Positions 44,722-53,799 of a DNA stretch of 64,000 nucleotides are shown here, piece by piece. The notes under the pieces were generated by a model. That model was not told the origin of the DNA. It worked only from the letters and a program-made list of their open reading frames with translations, and searched no databases. The stretch covers positions 979,501 through 1,043,500 of the forward strand of contig NZ_JZEY01000061.1 in the NCBI RefSeq assembly GCF_000969445.1. Direction: 5' to 3'. The DNA is from Devosia chinhatensis (GTDB taxonomy: Bacteria > Pseudomonadota > Alphaproteobacteria > Rhizobiales > Devosiaceae). Both the position numbers and the translations under genes were made by a program. The first letter of the stretch is position 1; each line of letters opens with the position of its first letter.

Positions 44722-45453
44722 CTAATAGGCAATTTCGGAAAAGTGCCCGTCGCGTCCGTCATAGACCAATAGGCGCCCGATCAGCGGCGTGCCGATGCCG
44801 GTGACGAGCTTGATCGCCTCCATGGCCATGAGCGAGCCGATGATGCCGGTGACGGGCCCCAATATGCCATTGGCTTCGCAGGAGGGCAGGGCGTCATCGC
44901 TGGCCTCGGCCGGATAAAGCGCTTCGTGACGCGGCCCGCCCAGATGGGGGGCAAAGACCGTGACCTGGCCGGAAAACATCGACACCGCGCCCGAAACCAG
45001 CGGCACGCCCAGCCGTGCGGCGCTGTCGGCGACCGCGCGGCGCGCCACCAGATTGTCCGTGCCGTCGAGCACGATGTCATGGCCGCGCACCAGCCTTTCC
45101 GCATTGTCCGGGCCGATGAGATGGGGCAGGGGCTCGACCTGCACATTTGGGTTGAGCCCCGTGGCGAAATCGGCAGCGTTTTCGGCCTTGTTCCGCCCGA
45201 TTGCGGCACTGTCATGCACGATCTGGCGCTGAAGGTTGGACAGCGAGACCGCATCCGCATCGATGATCGAGAGCGTACCGATGCCGGCAGCGGCAAGATA
45301 GGCAATGGCGGGGCTGCCAAGGCCACCCGCGCCCACCACCAGCACGCGCGCAGCCTTGAGTTTTTGCTGTCCGGCGCCGCCCATGCCCTTGAGAGCGAGA
45401 TGGCGGGCATAGCGCCGGGTTTCCTCGGGGCTTAGCGGGGGATCAGGGGGCAA
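44722..45453 (-). CDS. MoeB/ThiF-family adenylyltransferase
   Basis: The protein has the E1-like adenylation fold: SPEETRRYARHLALKGMGG, the ATP-binding VLVVGAGGLGSPAIAYLAAAGIG, and DADAVSLSNLQRQIVHD. Such enzymes adenylate the C-terminus of MoaD or ThiS. The CxxC zinc pairs of classical MoeB are missing: the YRCLFPE segment reads YPAEASDD, and the C-terminal CxxC is absent. TTG at 45453 (11 bp inside the previous gene) is the likely start, giving 243 residues. A rhodanese domain is absent. Confidence 0.82.
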   Translation of the reverse strand: MPPDPPLSPEETRRYARHLALKGMGGAGQQKLKAARVLVVGAGGLGSPAIAYLAAAGIGTLSIIDADAVSLSNLQRQIVHDSAAIGRNKAENAADFATGLNPNVQVEPLPHLIGPDNAERLVRGHDIVLDGTDNLVARRAVADSAARLGVPLVSGAVSMFSGQVTVFAPHLGGPRHEALYPAEASDDALPSCEANGILGPVTGIIGSLMAMEAIKLVTGIGTPLIGRLLVYDGRDGHFSEIAY

Positions 45454-46156
45454 GGGGCACCGCCAGGAAGCGCCGGTCCGGGCCTTCGAAGCCGCCGGGA
45501 TAGCTCGAAACGATGGCCACGGCATGCTCGAGGGCGAGCCCGCCAAAGGGCATCACGACGCTGTGCAGTCGATAATCCTGCGGACAGCCGCGCGCGGCGG
45601 GCAGGGCCGCGTCACGGTGCACGCGCCGCGCAGTGCCGTCCTCGGAGAGGGTAAGCTCGAACCCCAGCGGCGCCGCTGCGAACCAGTCCATGCAGGGGTT
45701 CGCCGCCTCGGCAGGAAAGGCGGAAAGGCTGAGCTCATGGCGCCCCGACACGCTGCCCGGCTGATAGGCCGGCGCGCCGAAGACGAGGCTCTTGCCATCC
45801 GCGTCGGGCACGCCGTCGCCCAAAAGAGCGGCAATCTCGACCGGCACGCCGATATCGAGATCGGCAAGAACGGCGCCCGCTTTCGTCATGGCCTGAGCCC
45901 GGATGGTGGCCAGGGTCACCGCCTGATCGTCGCTCCGCATCCTAATGGGCGTGCCGGCGACCCAGCTGTCGGTCCTGAGATCGATCACGTAGACATTGGC
46001 ATAGGCAAAGCCCGAGCCATCCTGGATGCCGAATTCCTCGAAGGCGAAATGGCGCAAATCGGTGGAATAGCCGAGATAGTTGATGAGCGCCCGGTCTCCG
46101 GCCAGGGCGGAAATGGCACCCAGACAGAGCAGGAGGACGGCGAGGGCGCCCGCCAT
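45443..46156 (-). CDS. DUF2259 predicted secreted protein
   Basis: The product is about 237 residues with a signal segment (AGALAVLLLCLGAISALAG) and the DUF2259 core INYLGYSTDLRHFAFEEFG, then GSGFAYANVYVIDL. Function is unknown. ATG at 46156 is preferred because it begins the signal peptide directly, with TAAGG upstream, and lies 7 bp after the dut stop; a longer frame to 46228 would overlap dut. Confidence 0.82.
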   Translation of the reverse strand: MAGALAVLLLCLGAISALAGDRALINYLGYSTDLRHFAFEEFGIQDGSGFAYANVYVIDLRTDSWVAGTPIRMRSDDQAVTLATIRAQAMTKAGAVLADLDIGVPVEIAALLGDGVPDADGKSLVFGAPAYQPGSVSGRHELSLSAFPAEAANPCMDWFAAAPLGFELTLSEDGTARRVHRDAALPAARGCPQDYRLHSVVMPFGGLALEHAVAIVSSYPGGFEGPDRRFLAVPLAP

Positions 46157-46163
46157 GAAGGCC

Positions 46164-46625
46164 TTAAGCCCGGCCTGTCGAGCCGAAGCCGCCTGAACCG
46201 CGTGCGGTCGCATCCAGGTCCTCCACAAGGATAAAACGGGGTGTGACGACCGGGGCGACCACCATCTGCGCGATGCGGTCGCCGCGGGCGATCGGGAAGG
46301 CGTCTTCGCCCAGATTGATCAGGATCACCATGACTTCGCCCCGGTAATCGGCATCAATGGTGCCCGGAGCGTTGAGGACGGTGACGCCATGCTTGGCGGC
46401 AAGCCCGGAGCGGGGCCGCACCTGCGCCTCGAAGCCTTCGGGCAGAGCCATGGCGAAGCCGCAGGGCACGAGGGCGCGCTGGCCCGGTTGCAGCAGGAGC
46501 GGTGCATCGGCCGGCACCGCTGCGCGCAGATCGGCGCCGGCGGCGCCGGTGCTGGCGAGGGCTGGCAGAGGCAGGTCCGCGCCATGCGGCAGCAAGCGAA
46601 GGCTTATGGTGACGTCGGTCATCAT
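46164..46625 (-). CDS. dut: dUTP diphosphatase
   Basis: The 153-residue trimeric dUTPase has all five motifs: [45 protein letters not shown] and the C-terminal [10 protein letters not shown]. It hydrolyses dUTP to dUMP, keeping uracil out of DNA and feeding dTMP synthesis. Its ATG shares a base with the stop of the upstream lipoprotein gene. Confidence 0.96.
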   Translation of the reverse strand: MMTDVTISLRLLPHGADLPLPALASTGAAGADLRAAVPADAPLLLQPGQRALVPCGFAMALPEGFEAQVRPRSGLAAKHGVTVLNAPGTIDADYRGEVMVILINLGEDAFPIARGDRIAQMVVAPVVTPRFILVEDLDATARGSGGFGSTGRA

Positions 46626-47224
46626 CAGGGCGCGCGAACGATGGCGAAGAGTTCGTCGGGCAGGGCCAGCGTGCCCTCGATGAGCCCGGTCATGGGAATG
46701 GCCTGACTGGCGCTGAGCCCGTCCGCGGACCGGGTCATGTTGGTGTCGACGATTTCGAGGCCGGAAAAGGTGACGCTGATGGAATGGCCCTCGAAGAAGG
46801 CCATGGCCATCTGCCGTGTCTGTTCATCCATGTCGCTGTCCAGGTCGAGACCGGCATTGAGCTCGGCCGTGGGCAGAGCCAGGCGCACCAGGCCGGGTCC
46901 GGCTGCGGTGAAGCTGATGCCACCTTCGCTCTGGCCGAGGTCGAGATCGGCGAAGGCGCCTTGTTCGGTCATGGTGCAGGTGGCGCTGCCATCGGCGTTT
47001 TCGACTAGATCGCCTTCGTCGCAGAAGCCGGGCTCGCTGGTTTCAGCGCTCTCGGCATCCATCTTGACCATGGCATAGACGTCGGCGGACATGGTCTGGG
47101 TCATGGTGGCGCGGGCAGTGGTCGCGCTGGTCAGCGCCACATCGATATCGACATCCACGCAGCCGGAAAGGGCCAGGCCCAAAAGGCCGACCGCAATGGT
47201 CTTTCCCAAACCCATGAGGCGCAT
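46625..47224 (-). CDS. putative lipoprotein
   Basis: The 199-residue protein has a lipoprotein signal with lipobox LALSGC (cysteine at residue 22). The mature part is acidic and rich in Asp, Thr and Met, and contains two more cysteines ([16 protein letters not shown]). It loosely resembles LppM-like lipoproteins. It lies between ubiB and dut, where many relatives carry coaBC. Confidence 0.75.
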   Translation of the reverse strand: MRLMGLGKTIAVGLLGLALSGCVDVDIDVALTSATTARATMTQTMSADVYAMVKMDAESAETSEPGFCDEGDLVENADGSATCTMTEQGAFADLDLGQSEGGISFTAAGPGLVRLALPTAELNAGLDLDSDMDEQTRQMAMAFFEGHSISVTFSGLEIVDTNMTRSADGLSASQAIPMTGLIEGTLALPDELFAIVRAP

Positions 47225-47314
47225 GTCTTTCTCCAGTGGCGAACGATCCTGCCGCCTGCCGTCAGGGTGGCGGAAAGGCTTATGGGCTGCAAGCCCCCGG
47301 GCCCGAAGATGCTG

Positions 47315-48856
47315 TCAGCTCAACAGCATCTTCCAGGTCATCACGATCAGGAACACAAAGGCAGCCCCCAGCACGGCCAGCATGCCGGAGCGCATCAGCC
47401 CGTCGCGCGGGCGGTCGACCATGGCGCGGTGTTCGGCCAGCGCCAGCTCGGCCTGGGCAATGAGATTGGGCACGCGGCCCAGCGCCTCGCCCATGCGGGT
47501 GAGATGGCCCGAGAAATCCTCGATGCGGCCCAGCGGGCCTTCCTCGCGGCGCAGCCAATCGCCCACGACCGGCTCGGCAATGGTCCAGATATCGAGCTCG
47601 GGATCGAGATTGCGCGCCACCCCTTCCACCAGCACCATGGATTTCTGCAGCAGCACCAGTTCGGGGCGCGTGCGCATCTGGAAGAGATCGGTGATGGTGA
47701 AGAGCTGGCCCAGCACCTTGGCCATGGAAATCTCGGTGGCCTTGCGCCCATGCAGCGGCTCGCCGATGGAGCGGATGGCGAGGGTGAAATCGTCCACCGA
47801 TTGATGGGCGGGCACGTAGCCGATGTCGAAATGGCGCTGCGCCACGAGCCGGTAATTGCGGGTGATGAAGCCGTAGAGAATGTCGGCGAGGAACCGGCGC
47901 TCGAACTTCCCGATCCGGCCCATAATGCCGAAATCCACGGCAATGACGTCGCCGCTGCGTGGATCGGCGAAAAGATTGCCCGGATGCATGTCGGCGTGAA
48001 AGAAGCCGTCGCGGATGGCATGGCGCAAAAAGCCCTGCAACAGCTTGGCGGCCAGCGCCTTGCGGTCGATGCCGGCGGCGTCGATGGCGGCATGGTCGCG
48101 GATCGGGATGCCATCGACCCAGGTCGTGGTCAGCACGTTCTGCGCCACCTGGTCCCATTGCACTTCCGGAATGCGGAAGCCCTCGTCGTCCTTGATGTTC
48201 TCGGCCATTTCCGAAATGGCGGCGGCCTCAAGGCGCAGGTCGAGTTCGAGGCGCATGGAATGGTCGAGCGTCTGCACCACCTGGGTGGGCTGCAGCCGCC
48301 GGCTGGCGGGGGCAAAGGCTTCGGCGAGGCGGGCACCGGCATAAAGCGCCTGGGTATCGGCGTGGAAGCGTTCGGAGACGCCCGGGCGCAGCAATTTTAC
48401 CGCTACCCGCTTGGGCGCGTCGCCCGGCTTGCGCAGGATTGCGCGGTGCACCTGGGCAATGGAGGCCGCCGCGATGGGCGCGCTGATCTCGGTCAGCTGA
48501 GCGGCCTTGGCGCCCAAGGCATCGCTGAGGATGGTGGGCACCAGCGCCGGGTCGAAGGGCGGCATCCGGTCCTGAAGGCCGGAGAGATCGGCGGCGGCCT
48601 GCGCGCCCACGATATCGGGGCGGGTCGCCAGCGTCTGGCCGAACTTGACGAAGCTGGGACCGAGCTTGTGAAGCGCTGCGTTGAGCCGCTCGACACTGCC
48701 CGTCCGGCGCACCGAGGGGCGCTCGATCAGCCGGGCCATGGAAATGCCCAGCTTCATCATCGGCGGCAGCGATTCGGCCGGCAGGATGGAAAAAGCGCCC
48801 TCGCGCGCCAGCACCCAGCCGGCATGGATCAGGCGAAAGGTAGACCCCAGACCCAT
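47315..48856 (-). CDS. ubiB: ubiquinone biosynthesis kinase-like protein UbiB
   Basis: The 513-residue protein has the UbiB/ADCK signature: the KxGQ motif (SFVKFGQTLATRPD near residue 70), the A-rich loop APIAAASIAQVHRA, VAVKLLRPG with the ATP lysine, and FFHADMHPGNLF followed by AVDFGIMGRIG. The C-terminus ends in one or two transmembrane helices. UbiB supports coenzyme Q assembly, probably by extracting lipid intermediates with ATP. It starts 3 bp after ubiE's stop. Confidence 0.96.
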   Translation of the reverse strand: MGLGSTFRLIHAGWVLAREGAFSILPAESLPPMMKLGISMARLIERPSVRRTGSVERLNAALHKLGPSFVKFGQTLATRPDIVGAQAAADLSGLQDRMPPFDPALVPTILSDALGAKAAQLTEISAPIAAASIAQVHRAILRKPGDAPKRVAVKLLRPGVSERFHADTQALYAGARLAEAFAPASRRLQPTQVVQTLDHSMRLELDLRLEAAAISEMAENIKDDEGFRIPEVQWDQVAQNVLTTTWVDGIPIRDHAAIDAAGIDRKALAAKLLQGFLRHAIRDGFFHADMHPGNLFADPRSGDVIAVDFGIMGRIGKFERRFLADILYGFITRNYRLVAQRHFDIGYVPAHQSVDDFTLAIRSIGEPLHGRKATEISMAKVLGQLFTITDLFQMRTRPELVLLQKSMVLVEGVARNLDPELDIWTIAEPVVGDWLRREEGPLGRIEDFSGHLTRMGEALGRVPNLIAQAELALAEHRAMVDRPRDGLMRSGMLAVLGAAFVFLIVMTWKMLLS

Positions 48857-48859
48857 GCG

Positions 48860-49624
48860 TCAGATCTTCCAGCCCGAAAACAGGGTCGCGATATTGCCGG
48901 TAAAGCTCTGGTGCCTGACGCGGCGGAAGCCCGCCTCCGTCAGCATGGCGGAGAAGCGGCCGGGCTCGGGAAACTTGCGGATCGACTCGATGAAATATTG
49001 ATAGGGTTGCGCGTCGCCCGTTACCACCCGGCCCATGGGCGGGATGACCCGATCCGAATACAGCCGATAGAGCGCATCAAAGCCGGGCAGGTCGACCTGG
49101 GAGAATTCGAGCACGAGCATGCGCCCGCCGCGCCTGAGCACGCGATGGGCTTCCTCGAGCGCCTTCTGGATGCGCGGCACGTTGCGGATGCCGAAGGCGA
49201 TCGTATAGGCGTCGAAGCTGTTGTCCTCGAAGGGCAGGTCTTCGGCATTGGCCTGGACGAAACTGACCTGACCCGGATAGCGCCAGCCCGTGGCGCGCTC
49301 TTCCCCGACCCGCAGCATGTCGGCATTGATGTCGGACACAACGACCTCGGCATAGCCGAGCGAGCGATTGACGATGCGCTCGCCGATATCGCCGGTGCCC
49401 CCGGCCATGTCGAGCACCCGATAGGGACGCGTCCCGGCCTTGGGCGGCGCCAGCTCGGCCACCATGGCGTCTTTCCAGAGCCGATGCACGCCCATGCTCA
49501 TCAGGTCGTTCATCAGGTCATAGCGGTCGGCGACGTCGTGGAACACCTTGTCCACCAGGCCCTGCTTGTCCTCGAGGGCGACGATGCGGTCGCCGAAATG
49601 GGTGGTTTCGCCAGGCTGGGCCAT
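48860..49624 (-). CDS. ubiE: demethylmenaquinol/2-polyprenyl-benzoquinol methyltransferase UbiE
   Basis: The 254-residue SAM methyltransferase opens with [20 protein letters not shown], the family N-terminus. [15 protein letters not shown] is the SAM-binding motif I and [20 protein letters not shown] a family signature. It C-methylates the ubiquinone ring. ATG at 49624 follows GAGG. It is divergent from mutM and couples to ubiB. Confidence 0.96.
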   Translation of the reverse strand: MAQPGETTHFGDRIVALEDKQGLVDKVFHDVADRYDLMNDLMSMGVHRLWKDAMVAELAPPKAGTRPYRVLDMAGGTGDIGERIVNRSLGYAEVVVSDINADMLRVGEERATGWRYPGQVSFVQANAEDLPFEDNSFDAYTIAFGIRNVPRIQKALEEAHRVLRRGGRMLVLEFSQVDLPGFDALYRLYSDRVIPPMGRVVTGDAQPYQYFIESIRKFPEPGRFSAMLTEAGFRRVRHQSFTGNIATLFSGWKI

Positions 49625-49719
49625 GATCGGACCTCGATGCTCGAATGAATTGCGCGCACCATATATAAGGCGTCGGAAAATGCCCATGCGCAAAGGCGCG
49701 CAGGGTGAAGGAGATTGCC

Positions 49720-50604
49720 ATGCCCGAATTGCCCGAGGTCGAGACCGTCCGCCGAGGCCTCGAACCCTGGCTCACGGGAGCGCGGATCGACGCGGTGACG
49801 CTCAATCGCAAGGATCTGCGGTTTCCCTTTCCAGAGGGGCTCAAGGCTGCGCTCGAGGGCCAGACCGTCATGCAGGTGGGGCGCCGCGCCAAATATCTCC
49901 TGCTCGAACTCTCCAGCGGCAAGACCCTGCTCAGCCATCTGGGCATGACCGGTTCGTGGCGCTTTGCCGAACACGGCATCGACAAGCCGCCGCGCTATTA
50001 CGAGCCGGGGACGGCGCCCAAGCATGACCACATGATCTGCCAGGTGACCCATCCCGACCACGGCCAGAGCCACCTGATCTACGCCGATCCCCGCCGTTTC
50101 GGCTTCATCGATCTTTACGATCACATCGAGGAGAGCCCATATCTCAAGGGCCTTGGTCCCGAGCCCCTGGGCAATGATTTCAGTGCGCAGGGTCTGGCGG
50201 AAGCCTTCAAGGACAAGAAGGCACCGATCAAGGCGGCCCTGCTGGACCAGCGTGTCGTTGCCGGGCTGGGCAATATCTATGTGGCCGAGGCGCTGCATCG
50301 CGCCCATATCCGGCCCGATATCGAGGCCAGAACCCTGGTCAAGGCCGATGGTGCGCCCAAGAAGGCACTGGACCTGCTGGCCGCCGCCGTGCGCGAAGTG
50401 CTGATCGCGGCTATCGAGGTGGGCGGCTCGACGATCCGGGATTTCAGAAGCGTCGAGGGCGCAGGCTATTTCCAGCACAATTTCGCCGTCTATGATCGGG
50501 AGGATGATCCCTGTCCGACCCCGCTCTGCACCGGCGTGGTCAAAAGGATCGTACAATCGGGGCGCTCGACCTTTTATTGTCCGGTGTGCCAGAAAGCGCC
50601 GTGA
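49720..50604 (+). CDS. mutM: formamidopyrimidine-DNA glycosylase
   Basis: The 294-residue Fpg/MutM begins [15 protein letters not shown], in which the N-terminal proline is the catalytic nucleophile and Glu3 assists. The zinc finger near the C-terminus is [14 protein letters not shown] followed by CPVCQ. It removes 8-oxoguanine and nicks the strand. ATG at 49720 is required to expose the proline; the frame opens earlier at 49705. Confidence 0.97.
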   Translation: MPELPEVETVRRGLEPWLTGARIDAVTLNRKDLRFPFPEGLKAALEGQTVMQVGRRAKYLLLELSSGKTLLSHLGMTGSWRFAEHGIDKPPRYYEPGTAPKHDHMICQVTHPDHGQSHLIYADPRRFGFIDLYDHIEESPYLKGLGPEPLGNDFSAQGLAEAFKDKKAPIKAALLDQRVVAGLGNIYVAEALHRAHIRPDIEARTLVKADGAPKKALDLLAAAVREVLIAAIEVGGSTIRDFRSVEGAGYFQHNFAVYDREDDPCPTPLCTGVVKRIVQSGRSTFYCPVCQKAP

Positions 50605-50805
50605 CCCGGACCGCTCACCGGTCTGGCGGCAGAGAGGTGGCGCACCGGGACGGGTCCGAGCCCCGAATCCAGTTGACGCCTCCCCGCCTATCCCCTATAG
50701 ACCCACCGACTTGGCGGCAGCGTGCCGCCGCTTTCATTTTATTCCGGCAGGATTTGGCGCCATCAAGGGTGCAGGACCGGCCGGCAGGACGCTCAAGAGG
50801 ACCAC

Positions 50806-51072
50806 ATGGCCAATACGCCGTCAGCCAAGAAGGCCACCCGCAAGATTGCTGCCCGCACCGCGGTCAACAAGTCGCGTCGTAGCCGCGTGCGCACGTTCAT
50901 CCGCAAGGTCGAGGAAGCCATCACCGCCGGTGATCACGCTACCGCCTTTGCTGCTCTCAAGGCTGCCGAGCCGGAAATCCACCGCGCTGCCGGCAAGGGG
51001 ATTGTCCATGCCAACCTCGCCTCGCGCAAGGTCTCCCGCCTCAACAGCCGCGTGAAGGCTCTCGCGGTCTGA
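50806..51072 (+). CDS. rpsT: 30S ribosomal protein S20
   Basis: The 88-residue protein is basic and almost wholly helical: [20 protein letters not shown], then [14 protein letters not shown] and [21 protein letters not shown]20 binds 16S rRNA early in 30S assembly. The start at 50806 follows CAAGAGGACCAC. Its position before dnaA is conserved in alphaproteobacteria. Confidence 0.97.
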   Translation: MANTPSAKKATRKIAARTAVNKSRRSRVRTFIRKVEEAITAGDHATAFAALKAAEPEIHRAAGKGIVHANLASRKVSRLNSRVKALAV

Positions 51073-51120
51073 TTGCACAAGGGTCCGTGGCGCCGGAACG
51101 GCCGACACGGAACGACGAAA

Positions 51121-51145
51121 ACGGGCTCCGCAAGGAGCCCTTTTT
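51121..51145 (+). terminator. rho-independent terminator of rpsT
   Basis: GGGCTCC and GGAGCCC with a GCAA loop are followed by five T residues, about 50 bp after the rpsT stop. Confidence 0.92.
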
Positions 51146-51365
51146 GTTGGTACGTGCATGGGGTAAGCTTTTCCGCCATCAAAGTGTCACATGACGAGTG
51201 GGTGACACAGTCGATGCGACGGGATTGGCGGGTGCGCTGGCGTTTTTTTCAAGACACTCCAATGCCTTGAAGGCATCGCCCCTGGGGCCCGGCTTGAGCC
51301 GCTGGAGATGAAAACAGCGTCAGGTGGAATAAATTTTTCACCATGGCTTTCTACCCTAAGCGTTG

Positions 51366-51465
51366 GAATCTGCGTTGAGTCACAGGCCCTTGCCAGACCG
51401 CCCTTTTCAAGGGCTGCGGGTGCGGATTTCCTCAGTTCAGAGTCAAGCCCCTATTTCAATGATTC
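51366..51465. promoter_or_regulatory. cluster of four GANTC sites upstream of dnaA
   Basis: GAATC at 51366, GAGTC at 51377 and 51440, and GATTC at 51461 are all CcrM methylation targets. Four in 100 bp is about ten times the density expected at this GC content. In Caulobacter, GANTC methylation in the dnaA promoter times its transcription, so a similar control is plausible here. Confidence 0.6.
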
Positions 51466-51977
51466 ACGTGTTGCGGGTCCCAGAACCACCCACTAATGTA
51501 CTTTTGCCGGCGGGGAAAAAGAGGGGTGGAACGATCCTCTGAACCACCGGCCGGGACCGGAAACGGGCCTGGTTTTGGGGCAGTACCGGCAGCGATGCCG
51601 GGGAGTAAAAGCCGATGAAGATATTGTTGGTTGCGCCTCGGCGTGGCCGGTGAAATTGGACTTGGCAACGTTCAGAAGAGACCGCCGGTCGGTTCAGGCC
51701 GGGTTCAAGGGATAGGTCGATAGGGAAGCGGTGGTCCGCCACCGAAGGAAACGTGCGCCCGTGTCGAGCGGGCGTGGGGGCGGAGCTGTGTCCGAAAAAG
51801 GTTCAGAAAGAGCCGGGACGCAGCGGATAACAACAGCAACGACCGGGCTATGCGGACCGGGCGATAGAATTAATGGGGCTAGAACCAATGATGCGACAGG
51901 CGACTGCGGGAAGGGATGACTGGTCCGAGACCAGCGCACCCTCCCTTCCTCTCTCTACCCAAGGCGGCAAACCTGTC

Positions 51978-53426
51978 ATGCTCGATCCAGCTTCCGATAC
52001 CCAGCGTGATCTCTGGGCCCGCGTGCGGGCTCGCCTCAAGGCCGGTGTCGGCGAGGATGTGTTCACGTCCTGGTTTGCCCGTCTCGAGCTCGAGGAACTG
52101 GTCGATGACCTCGTGCATCTGTCGGCCCCGACCCGCTTCCTCTGCTCCTGGGTCCAGTCCCATTATGCCGAGCGCATTCTGGAAGCCTTCCGCCATGACG
52201 TGCCCGATGCCGGGCGCCTGCAGGTGACCATGCGGGTCAATGGCCAGGCGCGTCCGCGTCTTGCCGCCGCCACGACCGAGACGGCGCAGGAAGCCCCGGC
52301 TGCATCCTCCGCCCAGCCCGTTCCGGTCGCTCCCGTGCCTGCGACGCCGCGCCTCGTCCGCGACAATGCCAAGGGCGATGCCCTCTCGGGCAGCGCCATC
52401 GATCCGCGCATGACCTTCGATAGCTTCGTGGCCGGCTCGGCCAACGAAATGGCTTTCGGCGTCGCCAAGCAATTGGCCAATGCCGCGATCAACAATACCG
52501 TGACCTTCAATCCGGTCTATATTCATTCCACCGTTGGCCTGGGCAAGTCGCACCTGCTCAATGCCATCGCCCATGCGGTCTCGGAAGCCGATCCGTCCAA
52601 GAACATCGTCTATCTGACCGCCGACCATTTCATGTACCATTTCATTACCGCCGTGCAGCGCCAGAGCGCGCTCGGCTTCAAGGAATGGCTGCGTCGGGTC
52701 GACCTGCTGCTGATCGACGACATGCAATTCCTCCAGGGCAAGTCAGCCACCGAATTTGGCCATACGCTGGGCACGCTGCTGACCGGCGCCAAGCAGGTCG
52801 TGGTTGCCGGCGATGCGCCGCCGCGCGATCTCGAAATGCTCGACGAGCGGGTGCGCTCGCGCCTTTCCGGCGGCCTTGTGGTGCCGATCTCGACCTTCGA
52901 CCTCGATCTGCGCCGCGATATCGTGCAGCGCCGCGCCGAGCAGGTGAATGCCCGCTTCGGCATGCAATTTCCCAATGCGGTGATCGATTACATCGCGCGG
53001 GCCGTGGTCAGCCATGGCCGCGATCTCGACGGGGCCGTCAATCGTCTCGTGGCCGCCAACCAGCTGACCGGCGAACTGATCACCGTGCCGCTGGCGGAAA
53101 AGACCCTGGCCGACCTGATCCGGGCCCGTGACGCCAAGCGCGTGCGCATCGAGGACATTCTCAAGGCCGTGTCGCGCCACTACAAGGTGCCGCGCAACGA
53201 ATTGCTCTCGGCCCGCCGCTCGCGCGACGTGGTGCGTCCGCGCCAGATCGCCATGTATCTGGCCAAGGCGCTGACCGCCCGTTCGCTGCCCGAAATCGGC
53301 CGGCGCTTCGGTGGCCGCGATCACACCACCGTACTCCACTCGGTGCGCAAGGTGGAGCAGATGATCAAGGACGACCTGGAACTGGGCCAGGAAATCGAGC
53401 TGCTCAAGCGCATGCTGGAAGAGTAG
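51978..53426 (+). CDS. dnaA: chromosomal replication initiator DnaA
   Basis: DnaA binds and melts the origin. Domain I begins [19 protein letters not shown], and a variable Ala/Pro-rich linker spans residues 80-135. The AAA+ domain has Walker A ([13 protein letters not shown], near 190) and Walker B ([15 protein letters not shown]). Domain IV carries the DNA-binding signature [20 protein letters not shown] at 51978 gives 482 residues and puts domain I at the N-terminus; in-frame ATGs at 51873 and 51888 would add 30-35 residues of low-complexity sequence and lack a good ribosome-binding site. Confidence 0.95.
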   Translation: MLDPASDTQRDLWARVRARLKAGVGEDVFTSWFARLELEELVDDLVHLSAPTRFLCSWVQSHYAERILEAFRHDVPDAGRLQVTMRVNGQARPRLAAATTETAQEAPAASSAQPVPVAPVPATPRLVRDNAKGDALSGSAIDPRMTFDSFVAGSANEMAFGVAKQLANAAINNTVTFNPVYIHSTVGLGKSHLLNAIAHAVSEADPSKNIVYLTADHFMYHFITAVQRQSALGFKEWLRRVDLLLIDDMQFLQGKSATEFGHTLGTLLTGAKQVVVAGDAPPRDLEMLDERVRSRLSGGLVVPISTFDLDLRRDIVQRRAEQVNARFGMQFPNAVIDYIARAVVSHGRDLDGAVNRLVAANQLTGELITVPLAEKTLADLIRARDAKRVRIEDILKAVSRHYKVPRNELLSARRSRDVVRPRQIAMYLAKALTARSLPEIGRRFGGRDHTTVLHSVRKVEQMIKDDLELGQEIELLKRMLEE

Positions 53427-53799
53427 TCACCGACCCGCCAAAGGCGGGCTCAAAACGGTCCGGTGGACCGTTTTGATGTGACTCCGCCCGAAGAGCTACG
53501 CTCGCAGGGGCACGAATTCCAGAGGCGCCTTCCAGCGGCACGCAGCGCAAGATATCTCCGGTGAAGCGATTTTAGGGCCAAACGTCCGAAGCAGGCTGAG
53601 AGACCTGCGGGCGGATGGCTGGCGCAGGGCGCGAATTCCGCAGACCCCGCGCAGCGGCCGGCACCATCGCCACTTTCCCGTGGCAATCCGCCGCCCGCCC
53701 TTGCCTTTTCATCAACGAATTGTAAATGTCCAAGCCCCGGTTCGCCGGGGTTTGCCGTCTTTAAGGGCGGGTTTTTGAGTGTCAGGGTAGGTTGAGAAC
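53427..53799. other. 373 bp intergenic region between dnaA and dnaN
   Basis: No gene is seen. It starts with an ACCCGCC-AAA-GGCGGG hairpin (about 53432-53449), then repeat copy A at 53451-53520. A partial relative of the repeat (CCGGTGAAGCGATTTTAGG) is near 53556. The remainder up to the dnaN ribosome-binding region shows no clear motif. Transcription of dnaN probably starts in the right-hand part. Confidence 0.6.
53451..53520. repeat. two-hairpin repeat, copy A (dnaA-dnaN)
   Basis: The first hairpin has perfect 11-base arms CAAAACGGTCC / GGACCGTTTTG around GGT (53451-53475). The second part contains CGAAGAGCTACGCTCGCAGG, which can fold as GAGC-TAC-GCTC. It aligns with copy B at 54939-55003, the hairpin arms differing in a compensating way. 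Confidence 0.7.

Larger units (their letters stand above)
51073..51977. other. 905 bp non-coding region between rpsT and dnaA
   Basis: No credible CDS is seen on either strand. The left part has the rpsT terminator and a TGTCAC / GTGACA repeat (51185-51206). The middle has an AT-rich patch (51325-51345) and four GANTC sites (51366-51465). The right part (about 51510-51870) is purine-rich, with several hairpins including 51584-51599, 51729-51744 and 51756-51773. Only one weak DnaA-box-like sequence (near 51824) was seen, so an origin is not demonstrated. A long dnaA leader or a small RNA are alternatives. Confidence 0.65.

Noticed and set aside
47267..49648. 793-codon plus-strand open frame spanning ubiB and ubiE
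   Set aside because: It crosses two clear minus-strand genes. It is Gly/His/Arg-rich, with no domain: an antisense artefact.
51464..51742. 92-codon minus-strand frame in the rpsT-dnaA gap
   Set aside because: No ribosome-binding site and no family resemblance. The region is better explained as non-coding with hairpins.
51820..51835. Possible DnaA box (TTATCCGCT on the minus strand) suggesting oriC
   Set aside because: It is a single site with two mismatches and no cluster or AT-rich unwinding array beside it. It is not enough to claim an origin.
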